A model generated the notes under the pieces. That model searched no databases and was not told where the DNA came from. It was given only the letters and a program-made list of their open reading frames with translations. From positions 5,573,066 through 5,637,065 of the forward strand of contig JAPTYO010000059.1 of the NCBI GenBank assembly GCA_036873135.1: a stretch of 64,000 nucleotides of DNA. Direction: 5' to 3'. The DNA is from Clarkia xantiana subsp. parviflora (lineage: Eukaryota; Streptophyta; Magnoliopsida; Myrtales; Onagraceae). A program made the position numbers and the translations under genes. Of the stretch, positions 12,665 to 25,185 are shown piece after piece. Every line of letters starts with the position of its first letter. Within the stretch, counting starts at the first letter, position 1.

Positions 12665-12900
12665 ATGAACCCTCCTGCCTTACCATCTGTTAATACATTA
12701 TTACTATATATATCATTCAGATGCCAAAAAATAGAATAAAAGTATAGAACCCTGGATTGTGCATAATATGTAAGCTTTTTGTAGTGCAAACGATATATGT
12801 AGAGTATGCTGTGCTGTGAAGGAAAAGGAAGATTCTTGCTTGAAGAAGACACCACCAGACCAATGTAATTAATGTACGTACATCTTCAGTTTAAATTTAG

Positions 12901-13389
12901 GGGTTAATGTACGTACATCTTCAGTTTGGAATGGTTGAATATTCAAATTTGTTGATATAAGAGGTCTTTGTCAATTTTTGCCGTTAAAACTAACAGAATT
13001 TGATCACATGCTTGGCGTGATCGGAAATAAATTTAAATCTAAAAAATGCCCTCCGACCAAAGTGTGCCCCTCACATGCTTGACCTAAAAAGACGAAAATG
13101 CCCCTTAAAGAAAAAAAAAGCATTTTCTTAATTTGACTTCAGGGGTAATTTATTTTCTCAAATAAGGTATTAAATAAAAAAATATTAAAAGGGGTAATAG
13201 TGTCATTTCACACATTAAAAGGGGTAATAGTGTCATTTCACACAATTCTGTTAAATTTAACTCTAAAAATGGACGGAAAACCAAAGTTCAACAAAGTATA
13301 AAATTCAGACCTTCCAAAATAACTTTTGAAAATTCAGACATCTCCGGTTAACATGGGTCAAAATTCAGACATTTCTTAGGTTATTAACC
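12901..13389. mobile_element. Mutator-like foldback element between the two genes
   Basis: It is flanked by perfect 9-bp duplications TAAATTTAG (12892-12900 and 13390-13398). The left end GGGTTAATGTACG and the right end TTAGGTTATTAACC face each other. The interior has the ACAGAATT/AATTCTGTTAAATTTAAC pair shared with the neighbouring elements and a ~30-bp direct duplication at about 13184-13245. It lies in the 935-bp gap between the convergent genes. Confidence 0.75.
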
Positions 13390-13599
13390 TAAATTTAGAG
13401 TGGAAGAACTTAATCATATGACCCAGCTTTCTCGAAGTGAACAATATTTCATACTATTATAACACAAGACCAAACTTTACAATGAGAAATCTCTGAGTCG
13501 TTGATTTAAGATGCAGAATGCACCGAAGCAAACTAAACACAACGAAAGATAGTAAAAATGTTAATGAATATAGGCGCGATGGAGAATATTAATTAGTTT

Positions 13600-14118
13600 C
13601 TAACTCGACATCATGACCTGATCAATCGACTGTAGAGCCTGGTTTGCGTAAAATCTCACATCCACATCCGGATCCTCCATCAGCTCTGTCAAGCACGGCC
13701 GAACCGTATTTTCGACCACCTGCAAGCAATTCCCAAAACCCAACAACATAAGTTGGTCTTTTATGGTTTCACTAAGTTTTATGAGGACGAATTTAACTGT
13801 AAAAAGAAGCGTAGGACACACACTTACAGAATGATCCACAATGGGTATAATAGACTGCAACACTTTGGCTACATTGAACCTAATATTGGGCACCCTAAAC
13901 AAAATTGGAAAAATACAATTAAGAGATGATGAAGAAGCAAATAGTAGTAATTTTAATATGTTGCATTGGGATATTACCTATCTTTTGATGAATTGACAAG
14001 CACGGGAAGAAGTCTCGAACAAGAAATATCTGGGCCCAACACGGGTGCGAGCAAGGACACCGCTTGCAGAATTGTCATCCGGTAAAGATAATGTGGGTTG
14101 TTCACCATATCCAATACC

Positions 14119-14153
<35 letters not shown>

Positions 14154-17100
14154 AAACTTAAATTCGCACTTCTTCCTACTATCAAGTGATTTAAAATTCA
14201 AAAACATGCAATTACAATTCGGTAAATGTATGGCTCTCTAACTCCACAGTAATATAGAGCCAATAATCATCCAATGAAGTGGCTTTACCTGAGGAACTAT
14301 ATGCTCCATTGCCCAATCAGGACCGAATTCCTCAGCTAGCCGTTTCACATTATTGGCAGCTGCTTCCCGAATTGCACAGACCTTAATAATCACAGGAAAA
14401 CCAAACGCAAATTAGTTTCCAGTGAATGATTGGAAAAGAAAAGTGATGGCATTTATAGAGAAGATGAATCAACCATTGCTCATTAAATTATTGGGTTAAA
14501 GGTACTTTTCATACCACATGTTTGGCCGAATGTGGTTTTTAGTACCGGATGTTTGGTTTTGTATACTTTTGGTACCAAACGTTTGAAAAAATGTGGTTTT
14601 TGGTAGTTCCGTTAGTTGGCCGTTAGTTTTTTCCGTTAAGTGACATGTGCAAGTCACGTGACCGACCCTAAACTTTCGATTTTGTTCAATTTAGTCCCTC
14701 AAATATATTTATAACTTTTAATTTGTTTAATTTAGTCCCAAAACTTCAAAATCAATTCCAATTGAATCATCGAACCCAATTGACCTAGCCGGACCTAGCC
14801 TAGGGCTAGGTCCGAACCCGGGTTGGGGTTGCCGGGCCCAGCCGACCCTGACCCAGGGTCGGACCTAGCCCTAGGCTAGGTCCGGCTAGGTCAATTGGGT
14901 TTGATGATTCAATTGGAATTGATTTTGAAGTTTTGGGACTAAATTAAACAAATTAAAAGTTATAAATATATTTGAGGGACTAAATTGAACAAAATCGAAA
15001 GTTTAGGGTCGGTTACGTGACTTGCACATGTCACTTAACGGAAAAAACTAACGGCCAACTAACGGATGTACCAAAAGCCACATTTTTTCAAACGTTGGGT
15101 ACCAAAAGTATACAAAACCAAACATCCGATACTAAAAGCCACATTCGGCCAAACATGTGGTATGAAAAGTACCTTTAACCCTAAATTATTTTAATATGCT
15201 TTCAAATATGCAACTAGGCAACATAGATTTTCTTCTTAAGTTTAGGCATTCAGCAATTCTATCTCTAAGTACTCAGATAAACTAGGAACTGAAATGTTGT
15301 ATCTTTTTTTTTAAAAATATAGGGTTAAGAACCTATAAAATGTCTGAAGTTTGCTCCATGTGAGATTTTGGTGTCTTGAAGTTTAAAATGTTGAAATGGA
15401 TAGCCCCAAGTTTCATTTTTGTTGAAATTTGGTGTCTTCGTGCGTTTTTTCCTCTCTCTTCAAAAATTTCCATCGACTCATTCATCCATTCATAATCCAT
15501 CACTCTTTACTTTTTTTATAAAATCGCTAAATCTCTCTCAAAACTTGAACATCCGAAAGAAAATGTTTCCAGCAGAATGGTGTGGAGTATTTTTCAGCGA
15601 CAATAGAGCGAGATTTACTTGCGTGAATGTGGCCGCCTTCTTAGGTAACGGTCCCGGCAAAGTGACGAGTAGGGAGCGTGCATAAGAGCTTCTATTTGAC
15701 AGTCGGTTTCGTCAGAATTGACTTCTCTAAAGTAATCACACCGAGACACCAAATTTCAACAAAAATGAAACTTGGGACTGTCCATTTCAACATTTTAAAC
15801 TTCAGACACCAAATGGAGCAAACTTCAGACAGTTTATAGGTTCTTAACCCTTATATATATATATATATATATATAGTAATAACAGACTTAACAGTAGAGT
15901 GGAAGCTTCACCAAACCTTATCTTTCAGCCATTGCATGCACAGTGAACCAAGCTTGTCATCGAAAAATCGCACACCCAGTTGACTAGCCAATAATGGTAT
16001 GTACTCGATTATAGCAAGCCTAACCCTCCAGTGTCGATCCTCTGCAAGCTCGACAATTGCTGGTAAAAGTGACTGGGAGAGCAGATCGATTCCAATTACC
16101 TGCACCAGAGTTCACTCCAGTAGATTAATTGACAAGGATTCTAACTGAATTTACATGGCTAGAGCGCACTTTCTACTATGAATTTGACAGATTATGATTA
16201 GTTAAATTTGTTATTTATTAGTTGGTTGAGAAATACCAAAAAGATAAATATTCACCAAATCTTGATCGAGCTAAAGCTAAATTGCAAGCATTATATTGTA
16301 CAAACCTGATTAACTTGATCGAGCTTGCTAATAATATTCAATCGAACGTCAGGGAATTCATCTTTCAGAAGAGACAGGAAAATCGGCAGTAGCTGCTCTA
16401 TTGTGGCATCCTGCATCAAGAACACAATGGGCATTCTTTCTTCCTAAAATACCCACAAAACAAAGTAGGAGATCCCATTTAATCCAATTTTATACCTTCC
16501 CTAGAACTGGTGCCATTCCCATAATGACAGAGGCTAGAGCAGAGCGGACGTGCTGAGATGAATCTGTTGACAGTTCCTGCAGTAGACAATCAATGTATTC
16601 ATATCTTTGGGAATGTGAACAGTTAAACAGAAGAGACATCATTCACTACAAAAGGGTGCGGTGATAATATTAAGGGTTTATAGGTCTTTTGGTACCCTAT
16701 GTTTGTCCACTTTTGGCTTTTGGTACTACATGTTTGATTTTGCCTATTTTTGGTACCATACGTTTGCCAATTGTATACTTTTGGTCCGACCGTTAGTTGA
16801 CCGTTAGTTTGACCGTTAAATAGTCACGTGACTTGCACATGCCTAGCCCCAAATTTTGATTTTGTTCAATTTAGTCCTCAAATTTTTTGTCGTAACTTTT
16901 TATTTTTGCAATTTAGCCCTTAAACATTTTCAACCGCACCCTAGGACTAAATTGACATAGCCATGGTTAGACCCATGGCTAGGTCGGACCATGGCTAGGT
17001 TCGCCGGACCCGGACAACCCTAACCATGGTCCGACCTAACCATGGGTCGAACCATGGCTAGGTCAATTGGACCCAATTGCTAAATTGACCTAGTCATGGT

Positions 17101-20100
17101 CCGACCTAGCCATGAGTCGAACCATTGCTAGGTCAATTTAGTCCTAGGGTGTGGTTGAAAATGTTTAAGGGCTAAATTGCAAAAATAAAAAGTTAGGATA
17201 AAAGATTTGAGGACTAAATTGAATAAAATCAAAATTTGGGGCTATGCATGTGCAAGTCACGTGACTATTTAACGGTCAAACTAACGGTCAACTAACGGTC
17301 GGACCAAAAGTATACAATTGGCAAACGTATGGTACCAAAAATAGGCAAAATCAAACATGTGGTACCAAAAGCCAAAAGTGGGCAAATATAGGGTACCAAA
17401 TAACCTATAAACCCTAATATTAATATATTAAATCTCTAAAAATACGAACTTACCTTTACACAAGGAAGAATGTGTTGGATTGCAAGTTCTGGACTCAAGA
17501 TCTTGCAAAACTTGGTGACTTTCCCAGCAGCAGCAATTCGCACTTCCGCTTCATTATCACGAAGCAGCCGAACATAAGCAGGGACAAGTTCGGACCTGTA
17601 AAACCGAGTTTTCCAATACAACTAATTAGAATCCAACAAAAAATCAAGCAGTTTTTCAGCACCATGCAAAATCACAAAATATGGAGATTGATGTTATAAG
17701 AACATACCAAGTTGTTCTCAAAACTTAATTCCCTGAAACAAAATTAAGACATGATGCTGAGATCGGAAAGCATAAAATGATACCTAGTTGGATCAGGACC
17801 AACAGCTTCACATAGCTCGTACAATTGGTTTGCTACCATGTAACGGACACGCCAAGATTTGTCCTGTAAAAAATATGTGACGGTCAAGTGATGTAGTACA
17901 AAGCTTAGCTGCTTCTTTACTGCTTAGCTCTTTCTTTATGACAAAAAATACATATGCTAATAAATAAATATACCTTTATTAATAAAAGTATATTTAATAG
18001 TACGCAACAAGGTAACCTTTAAAATCTCTAAATCAGATAAAACCATGTTCGAAACTCTCTTTCCATAATAAAAGGTCCCAGTTCTATTCTATAATGTCGA
18101 TTCTCCTTAACGTTTAATATCATGAATCGGAGAAATGTAAAGCCATTTAAAGAAATAGTATACCTGCGAGAAGTTAACTATCACAGGGAGAATATGTGTA
18201 ACACAATCTTGCGGTTCCAACAACTTTCCCAGAGCTGCACAACCCTCAACAGCCAATAATCTCACAGAATCTTGGTCTGATTCAAAAGTAAATTCTTAAT
18301 CAGTCTCCATAGTAGAAATTAGAGAACTTTGTTAAAATATGAGTTGCGGTCTGCTTCAAATTCAATCAAAAATATCAATTAACAATCTATATTTAGATCT
18401 ACAGTGACTGAAACAAGGAACATGTAGAAGTTTGCATACCGTCCTGAGTCAGATCCTCGAATATAGACATTACATCAGTTTTCAAGTGGGCAGCTTCAAC
18501 TGTAGCCGCAAACTTCCCCAGGTTTGAGGCAGCAGATCTTCTAACCATGGGCATATCATCTTGACATAGCTGGTTGTATATTGTCCTTAGTTCAGTTTTG
18601 AGTCCTTCAGGTGCACTTGAATAAGCAATATGAAATAATCCACAAGAAGAAACTCGAGCTGTAAACCATTCACCAGCAGCCAGCCTCTGATTCCATTGCC
18701 AAGAACCAAACAAGAAAAAGAAAAGAGAGGATCATCAACAAAAAAACGCAAATGTAAATACAAGGAAAAGCAACCAATCATCAGAAAAATAACTATATGT
18801 ACAATATCATTATAAAAACAGTAATAGACTTGTGCACTTAATTAGAAGAAAAAGCTTTACTAGTAAAACGGTACTATATCAGGCCCTACAGCTTAAATTC
18901 ATAATACATCCCATGTTTTTCGACATTTCGACTTTTTCACGTACCCTTGGCTCAGGTTCAGGACTTAACATGATGTGCGCCTGCACTTTCTGGTAGGCTA
19001 CTAGCTAACTGTCTTACCAAGTACTTCGACATTCGCACATTGACACCACAGCTCAACAGGAGTGATTTTCTTCTTAATCTTTTCAGAAAACTTTGACTAC
19101 TTATCACTCTTCTAGACAGAGAATTCCTATCTCCGTTACACAGTATGCTGTATTCCTTTTTAGTGAAACAAGGACGGTAAAGGTACTCCATTTTATGGAC
19201 GGCACTACGAATAAAGGGCTTCTCTTATAAAAGAATAATAACTCACCTTGCTCTACAAGTGTTCATCAGTCAGTCATCTACACCTAGCCCTCCGATGGGT
19301 AATAAGTTAATTTAAGGGTCAATAACCTGGGAGAGGTCAGAAGTTTGACCCTTGTTAATTTGAGAGGTCTGAAGATTAAAATGGTGATAACTGAGGTCTG
19401 AAGTTTGGACTTTGTGATTTTTAGGTTTTCCGTCCAAATTTTCTGTCAAATTTAACAGAACCGTGTGAAATGTCAAAAATACCCTTTTGTAATATTTGAA
19501 TTAATAAAAAGTTTAATTAATATAAAGATGAAATGACAAAAATACCCCTGTCCATAATTTAAACCTAACCCAACTCCGATCACCACCACGGCTCCGGCCG
19601 GCCACCACCCTCTCCGGAGACCACCACTCTCTCCGGCGACCACCACCCTCTCCGGCCGGCCACCACCCTCTCCAACGACCGCCACCGGCCCCGATTGGGC
19701 CCAAATCGGAGCCACAAAGCTCCGATCGGAGCTCGGTGGCTCCGATCGGAGCTCTGTGGCTCCGATTTGGGGCCACAGAGCTCCGATTTGGGGCCACAGA
19801 GCTCCAACCAAATCGGAGCCACATAGCTCCGATCGGAGCCACCGAGCTCCGATCGGAGCTTTGTGGCTCCGATTTGGGCCCAATTGGGGCCGTGGTGGCG
19901 GTCGTCGGAGAGGGTGGTGGCCGGCCGGAGAGAGTGGTGGTCGCCGGAGAGGGTGGTGGTCGCCGGAGAGAGTGGTGGTCGCCGGAGTTGGGTAGTGGCC
20001 GGCCGGAGCCGTGGTGGTGGCTGGAGTTGGGTGGTGGCCTTAAGGGCATTTTCGTCTTTTCATTGAATCATGTGAGATGCAAGAAGGGTATTTTTGGAAT

Positions 20101-21293
20101 TTTTTTTATTTCTGGTCACATGCAATGCACATGACCAACTTCCGTCAGTTTTAACGGAAAAAACTAACAGAGACCTCTATTATCTACAAGTCGAAACTTC
20201 AGACCTTTGTTATCACCATTTCAAACTTCAGACCTCTCAAATTCACAAGGGCCAAACTTCAGACCTCTCCCAGGTTATTGACCCTTAATTTAATTGTGCT
20301 CTCAAGTTCCCTTTGCTCTGTAGCTCCATTTTACATTTTAAAGAATGAGCAGTGGCTTCAACATTCAGTTGAGTTAAGACTTCCCCTCGATTCTATAAAC
20401 CCATATTCTCTATAAGAAAGGGAACATGGCCAATCAATCAAAACCTAGCTTGATTAAGCCACACATGGGCTTTAACCTGAACCTAATAACTTGGACCTTT
20501 AATGCGAGTTGCAAACTCTTGCACACCCTGGATCCAAGATATCGGTGTGGTGCGCCCATACATGCTTAATAAGGCACTATTAGCAAGAAAATTAGAATCG
20601 ACAAGATGGAACCACATATTATATGAAATCAAGACTTGACCTGACAGGTAGGTGAAAAATCCACACTGAGATTCCACCATTTTCTCTTTTTCAAATTAAT
20701 TAATGTGATTTCAACAGTTAAATAAAAAGAATCATAATGAGTTTCTAGTAATGATTATCAGTCAACATATAGTTCCCGATGAGTCCATGAAATTTAAAAT
20801 AGACCATCATATGAATATATCCGATAGTACTAAAGAACTATCACACTGAAAGTGTAATTTGTACATTAATAGTATGATTAAAAGTATAGCACATACATAC
20901 CTTGACCATGGGTATGAAGTAGTCAACGACATCCTGCTCTTTCATTTGAGCCCCAATTCTACAAAGAGACTCGACTGCCTTGTCCCTTACGCAGGTTTCC
21001 TCAACGGTACATAGTGTTTCCAGCGGTGATAATAGAACATTCGCATGATCAACACCCCCAACATAAGGGATAAAAACCCCAAGCTCTTCTGCTAGTGCAA
21101 GAAGCACCTCATCATCATCATCGTTATTCTCACTGAGAAATGGAATTAACTCCTTCCTAGTCCTCTCCTCGCCAAGTGCACGAGCAATGGTTGAGAGGCG
21201 GCGGATAGAGTTCAAACGAAGCTGAATGTCTTCATTCTTTAACTCATCAATCAAAACCGCAATTGGATATAGTGGCTCGTCATGCATAGCCAT
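13600..21293 (-). CDS. PP2AA: PP2A 65-kDa scaffolding/regulatory subunit A (complete)
   Basis: This is the HEAT-repeat scaffold that joins the catalytic C and variable B subunits of protein phosphatase 2A (plant RCN1/PP2AA family), a cytosolic and nuclear holoenzyme acting in auxin and other hormone signalling. Coding exons: 21293-20901, 18686-18440, 18276-18164, 17863-17784, 17595-17454, 16576-16496, 16410-16306, 16099-15917, 14381-14289, 14117-13978, 13894-13828, 13719-13600. All borders are GT-AG and phases match, giving exactly 1764 nt, i.e. 587 residues, the family's normal length. The start is [20 protein letters not shown], and the [13 protein letters not shown] and [20 protein letters not shown] blocks are intact, as is the C-terminal [12 protein letters not shown]. 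No stops or frameshifts were found. Introns hold four foldback transposons, the longest intron being intron 1 (2.2 kb). Which paralogue this is cannot be decided here. Confidence 0.95.
14121..14151 (-). repeat. Poly(T) tract upstream of PP2AA exon 10
   Basis: About 30 consecutive A on the + strand read as an uninterrupted T run on the gene strand, ending 3 nt before the exon 10 acceptor (ACAG). It acts as the polypyrimidine tract of that intron and is probably length-variable. Confidence 0.85.
14493..15181. mobile_element. Mutator-like foldback element in PP2AA intron
   Basis: Perfect 9-bp duplications TAAATTATT lie at 14484-14492 and 15182-15190. The ends GGGTTAAAGGTACTTTTC and complement continue as arms of ~260 bp each that include CCACATGTTTGGCCGAATG and its inverse. 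The centre (14760-14905) is a GC-rich cassette of CTAG- and CCGGG-centred palindromes. No open frame of note. Confidence 0.92.
15322..15850. mobile_element. Mutator-like foldback element in PP2AA intron (second)
   Basis: The ends GGGTTAAGAACCTATAAAAT and complement are the same terminal family as the element at 11942. Inner arms match (TGTCTGAAGTTTGCTCCAT and inverse). The flanks end in AT-simple sequence, so no clear target duplication can be read. A spurious 88-codon frame crosses the centre. Confidence 0.75.
16674..17414. mobile_element. Mutator-like foldback element in PP2AA intron 5
   Basis: Perfect 9-bp duplications TAATATTAA lie at 16665-16673 and 17415-17423. The ends GGGTTTATAGGT and complement extend into arms of ~250 bp. 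The centre (about 16930-17140) is a cassette of CCATGG-centred repeats (GGACCATGGCTAGGTC and inverses). It shares TTTGTTCAATTTAGTCC and CACGTGACTTGCACATG with the element at 14493, so the two are relatives. It ends 40 bp from exon 5. Confidence 0.92.
18890..19315. other. PP2AA intron 1, unclassified segment
   Basis: This intronic stretch precedes the foldback at 19316. No protein or transposon motif is recognised; an antisense 77-codon frame here has no recognisable domain. Confidence 0.4.
19316..20284. mobile_element. Mutator-like foldback element in PP2AA intron 1
   Basis: Perfect 9-bp duplications TTAATTTAA lie at 19307-19315 and 20285-20293. The ends GGGTCAATAACCTGGGAGAG and complement continue as inverted arms. 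The core holds four copies of the 14-bp palindrome GCTCCGATCGGAGC in two pairs, 20 bp apart within each pair (19719, 19739; 19826, 19846), flanked by GGTGGTCGCCGGAGAG repeats and their inverses. Long open frames on both strands here are products of this GC-rich symmetry, not genes. Confidence 0.92.
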
Positions 21294-21850
21294 TTAATGT
21301 AGGAACACCAGCAAGCTGAAAAGAAGTTGGAGTATAATTAAGCAGAATTCAACAAGCGCATAAAAAGGAATTTGAAAGATGCAAGCCCTGAAATAACATA
21401 ACATCAAGAAAAATCTTCAAATTTGATAGATGATACAATGAAAAAGAAAATCACCAATCCTTGAACAGTGCTGCAACTATGCAAGCTCTTTTCACAGCTC
21501 ATCATATCTATCACGGTAAAGCTTGGATTTTGAGGGAACAAAAACAGCCAAAAAGAAAAAACCTAACAACGACGAGATAGAACCGACTAAATTGCATCAA
21601 AATTGCTACCAATGTACAGCTATAACTACGCATAAGAAAGAAACTCAACCTTGAAATTGTTACCTAACTGGATCTTGATCCAGCATAAGATTACACGAAG
21701 CAATAAATGAAGAATCAGATTAGAGAAACCGTACCTCTTTTCTGAAACTGAGGAGAAATGGAGTTGATCCGTAGATCTGCGGAGAATTGCTAAGAAAGTG
21801 GAGGAGATGGTTTCGCGCAAGGAGAGATGGGAGAGGAGAGAGATCTTAAA
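21294..21850 (-). other. PP2AA 5' UTR with intron
   Basis: On the - strand a CT-rich leader exon (about 21850-21735) ends at AG|GTACGG, and the acceptor TTCTTTTCAG lies at 21316-21325, so 21734-21316 is a 5' UTR intron. The initiator ATG follows 22 nt after the acceptor. The transcription start is not determined; the upper bound of the leader is approximate. Confidence 0.65.
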
Positions 21851-21959
21851 ATTGAAAAAATGGAATAAATATAGATTTGGGGGGTTTTTATGTCGCGCCT
21901 TGAAATGTGAGGGGTTCTTGGGAAATAGAAAAAAGAATTGAAGGATTCAATGTGGCGGG

Positions 21960-23335
21960 GATTCCAAGTGGAGGGTAAAATCTAGTGGTGGTTTTCATTT
22001 AGGGTATAGATAAGGTTTAGAGTAAACTTGGCTAGGGGTTTAGAGCATCCACAATGCAAGAAAAAAATGGAGGACAACTCCTCCATGTGGCAATGTGGGT
22101 TGTCACTTTGCATTGGAGATTGACAAGATTTCTTGTCCAATCCCTCCAAGGAGGGATCCACTCTCTCACATCCCATCATTAATATGGTGATATAGTATAG
22201 AAGAAAAAAATTGTTAATTTTATTAATATTAAAAGAATATGTATGGCCAACTTGGTAGACACCATTGGAGTAGTGATAGACAACTTTAAGACACTTATTT
22301 TTTTAATAATATATTGATTATGTGGCGCTGATGTGGCATTAAATGGGATGGGAGTTGGGGTTCTGCATTGTGGATGCTCTTAGTATTTCCATTATGCCTT
22401 AGTGGTTGAATTTTTTTAAAATTTAATTCTATTATATTTGTTCCAATTGATATATGAAATCAGTAGCAACTAAAATTATTTTATGTGCATGAATTATATT
22501 CCATAATATTAATTAATTATTTAAATGTCCATTTTTTTATTTACTCTGGTGGTGGTTTTCATTTAGGGTATGGATAAGGTTTACAGTAAACTTGACTAGG
22601 GGTTTAGTATTTCCACTATGCCTTAGTGGTTGAATTTTTTTAAAATTTAATATTTAATTCTATTATATTTGTTCCAATTGATATATGAAATCAGTAGCAA
22701 CTAATATTATTTTATGTGCATGAATTATATTCCATAATATTAATTAATTATTTAAATGTCCATTTTTTGATTTACTCTGGTGGTGGTTTTCATTTAGGGT
22801 ATGGATAAGGTTTACAGTAAACTTGACTAGGGGTTTAGTATTTCCACTATGCCTTAGTGGTTGAATTTTTTTAAAATTTAATATTTAATTCTATTATATT
22901 TGTTCCAATTGATATATGAAATCAGTAGCAACTAATATTATTTTACGTGCATGAATTATATTCCATAATATTAATTAATTATTTAAATGTCCATTTTTTT
23001 TATTTACTCGGGTGGTGGTTTTCATTTAGGGTATGGATAAGGTTTACAGTAAACTTGACTAGGGGTTTAGTATTTCCACTATGCCTTAGTGGTTGAATTT
23101 TTTTAAAATTTAAAATTTAATTCTATTATATTTGTTCCAATTGATATATGAAATCAGTAGCAACTAATATTATTTTATGTGCAAGAATTATATTCCATAA
23201 TATTAATTAATTATTTAAATGTCCATTTTTTTATTTACTCTGGTGGTGGTTTTCATTTAGAGTATGGATAAGGTTTAGAGTAAACTTGACTAGGGGTTTA
23301 GTATTTCCACTATGCCTTAGTGATTGAATTTTTTT
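21960..23335. repeat. ~232-bp tandem repeat array upstream of PP2AA
   Basis: Five starts of a GTGGTGGTTTTCATTTAG unit occur near 21985, 22548, 22779, 23010 and 23242, i.e. a period of about 231-232 bp once the MITE at 22043-22379 is removed from the first unit. Units contain TTTGTTCCAATTGATATATG and end in CTATGCCTTAGTGGTTG. The first unit begins about 110 bp above the putative PP2AA leader. Confidence 0.85.
22043..22379. mobile_element. Tourist-like (PIF/Harbinger) MITE
   Basis: The ends are GAGCATCCACAATGC and GCATTGTGGATGCTC, exact complements, with TTA at 22040-22042 and 22380-22382. This matches the PIF/Harbinger terminal consensus and TWA target. It interrupts the first unit of the 232-bp tandem array, so it inserted after or during array formation. 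Non-coding, 337 bp. Confidence 0.92.
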
Positions 23336-25185
23336 AATATTATATTCCTTATCATTACTATTATAATATATAATATAATCATATAAATTGATACCCTATA
23401 ATAATTGGAAAAAAATAACTTGATATTATTAATATATATTTATCCAAATAATGCCTAAGGTATACATCAATATAAGTGAATAGAAAAAAAGTATTGGCTA
23501 GAATCAGTGATTTAAAAGAGAATTTAGTAAATTTGAACATAATTATACTAGAATAGAACTACGTATGCAGTTAATAAATAGTAAGATAACTTTTGCACAG
23601 TCATGAAAATATAAATATATATATATATTAAATAAATGGATAAAGAAGAGTCTTTATCTCTCTTACTTTTTGGTACGGTTATTGAAAAATAATCTTAAGA
23701 AAAGGGAAAATAATATTCTGTCCCTCTCTCCTGCTTATCTTCTTCATCTTCCTCATCAAACAGGAGAAGAACATCAATGGCGGAAGAACAAAAATAACAA
23801 CATTTTTGTTTTCTTCATTGCAGTTCAAAATCTGACCATAAGGGCAAGCAAGTAATCTCTTACATTATCACATATTTTCAGAGGGGGCAAACTTAAGCAA
23901 GTCAATTTTTATCAAAAACTTATAAGTATCTATTTGAGCATCCATGGAGTTCAGGAGGGGCAATTGCCCCTTCTGGACCTTATATAGCTCCGTCAAACTG
24001 GACTGACTACAGACCCAAAACGGAACGTATAGTAAACGGCAAGTTCAAACGTCACTTAAAACTTCACATCCGGTCTGGATAAATCTTCGAACCGTGGTCT
24101 AATTCACTTAAGTGATGTGATATGATGTGACAAGAACCACTAAACCGCATTTTTTCACTTTTTTAGTTATTTACAAGTTTGCCATTAAATACAGGCCTCT
24201 AATTGGTGGAAATTAGGCCGCATGAAGCAGCGGTCGTTCCATAGTTTAGTCCGATTCCAAGTGGAGGGTAAAATCTGGAGTTGCACACGACCCGCAAAGT
24301 CGTATTACGGAGTAAATATCTTGGCGGGTAAAATATCTACGATGTGCTTGGCTGGGTTCTACTATATCACAATTAAGTCCATCTTAATAGTAGAAAAAGT
24401 AAAAATATGGTACTTCACTACTATAGTAGAAAAACTCTGCTTAGCGAGGATGGTTTCTCACGATTTTACAATTATACGCTTATAATTTGTGGGCTAACTG
24501 TCCACGCATTTATTGTATTCATCTTAACAAGTAAAACAGTTTAACTCGTTATTTTATGTCGTCTCCTTCTGACGAAGCGTCGCATCGTAAGTCCCACCAG
24601 TAGAGAATTGACCACCTAATCGGCTTTTAGAGTTTTGAAAACCGCATTCAACGAATCTGATTCTTCTCATTTCACTAATTTCGTTTTTCTGCTCTAATTT
24701 TTTAATTGATTTGACTTTATATGATTTCAATTTGTGGTAAGGTATGTTCTTCAAATTTTGTTTGCTGCTTAAATCTTTTATGGACTAGTTCGAATTCATG
24801 ATAATATATATGTATTCGTAAACTATTTTTTTGTATAAGTTTAACCAAATTTTGATTTTTCCATAAAATTACATCCGTTTTGGTTTTAATTATGAAATCG
24901 CAAATTAAAAATATAAATATCAATTTATGGTACGTTATGTTCTTCAGTTTTTGTTTGCAACTTGAATCTTTTCTGCTTTGATTCAAATTCATGGTAATAT
25001 GTTTGCTTTAACTACTTTTTGTTTCAATTTCACAAATTATGGTTTTTCCATAAAGATACATATTTTTTTTTAAAATTTCACCAAAATCTGGAAGAGCTAC
25101 CCTGGGTACATCCATGGGATTTAAATCAAATTGGTACCTGGGTTAACAGCCCAAAACGAATTGGTACCTCCACTAAATTTTGTGA
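23336..25185. other. Intergenic DNA without supported gene
   Basis: AT-rich, no recognisable coding or transposon domain. A copy of the 24-bp segment that opens the tandem array (core CCAAGTGGAGGGTAAAATC) recurs at 24253-24276. Short open frames at 23670 and 24222 have no motif. Confidence 0.5.

Noticed and set aside
15419..15685. 88-codon frame in a PP2AA intron
   Set aside because: Crosses the centre of a foldback element.
19473..20134. Long overlapping open frames on both strands (up to 178 codons, APIG/GWWSPER-rich)
   Set aside because: They are generated by the symmetric GC-rich palindromic core of a foldback transposon with a clear 9-bp duplication; low complexity, no domain.
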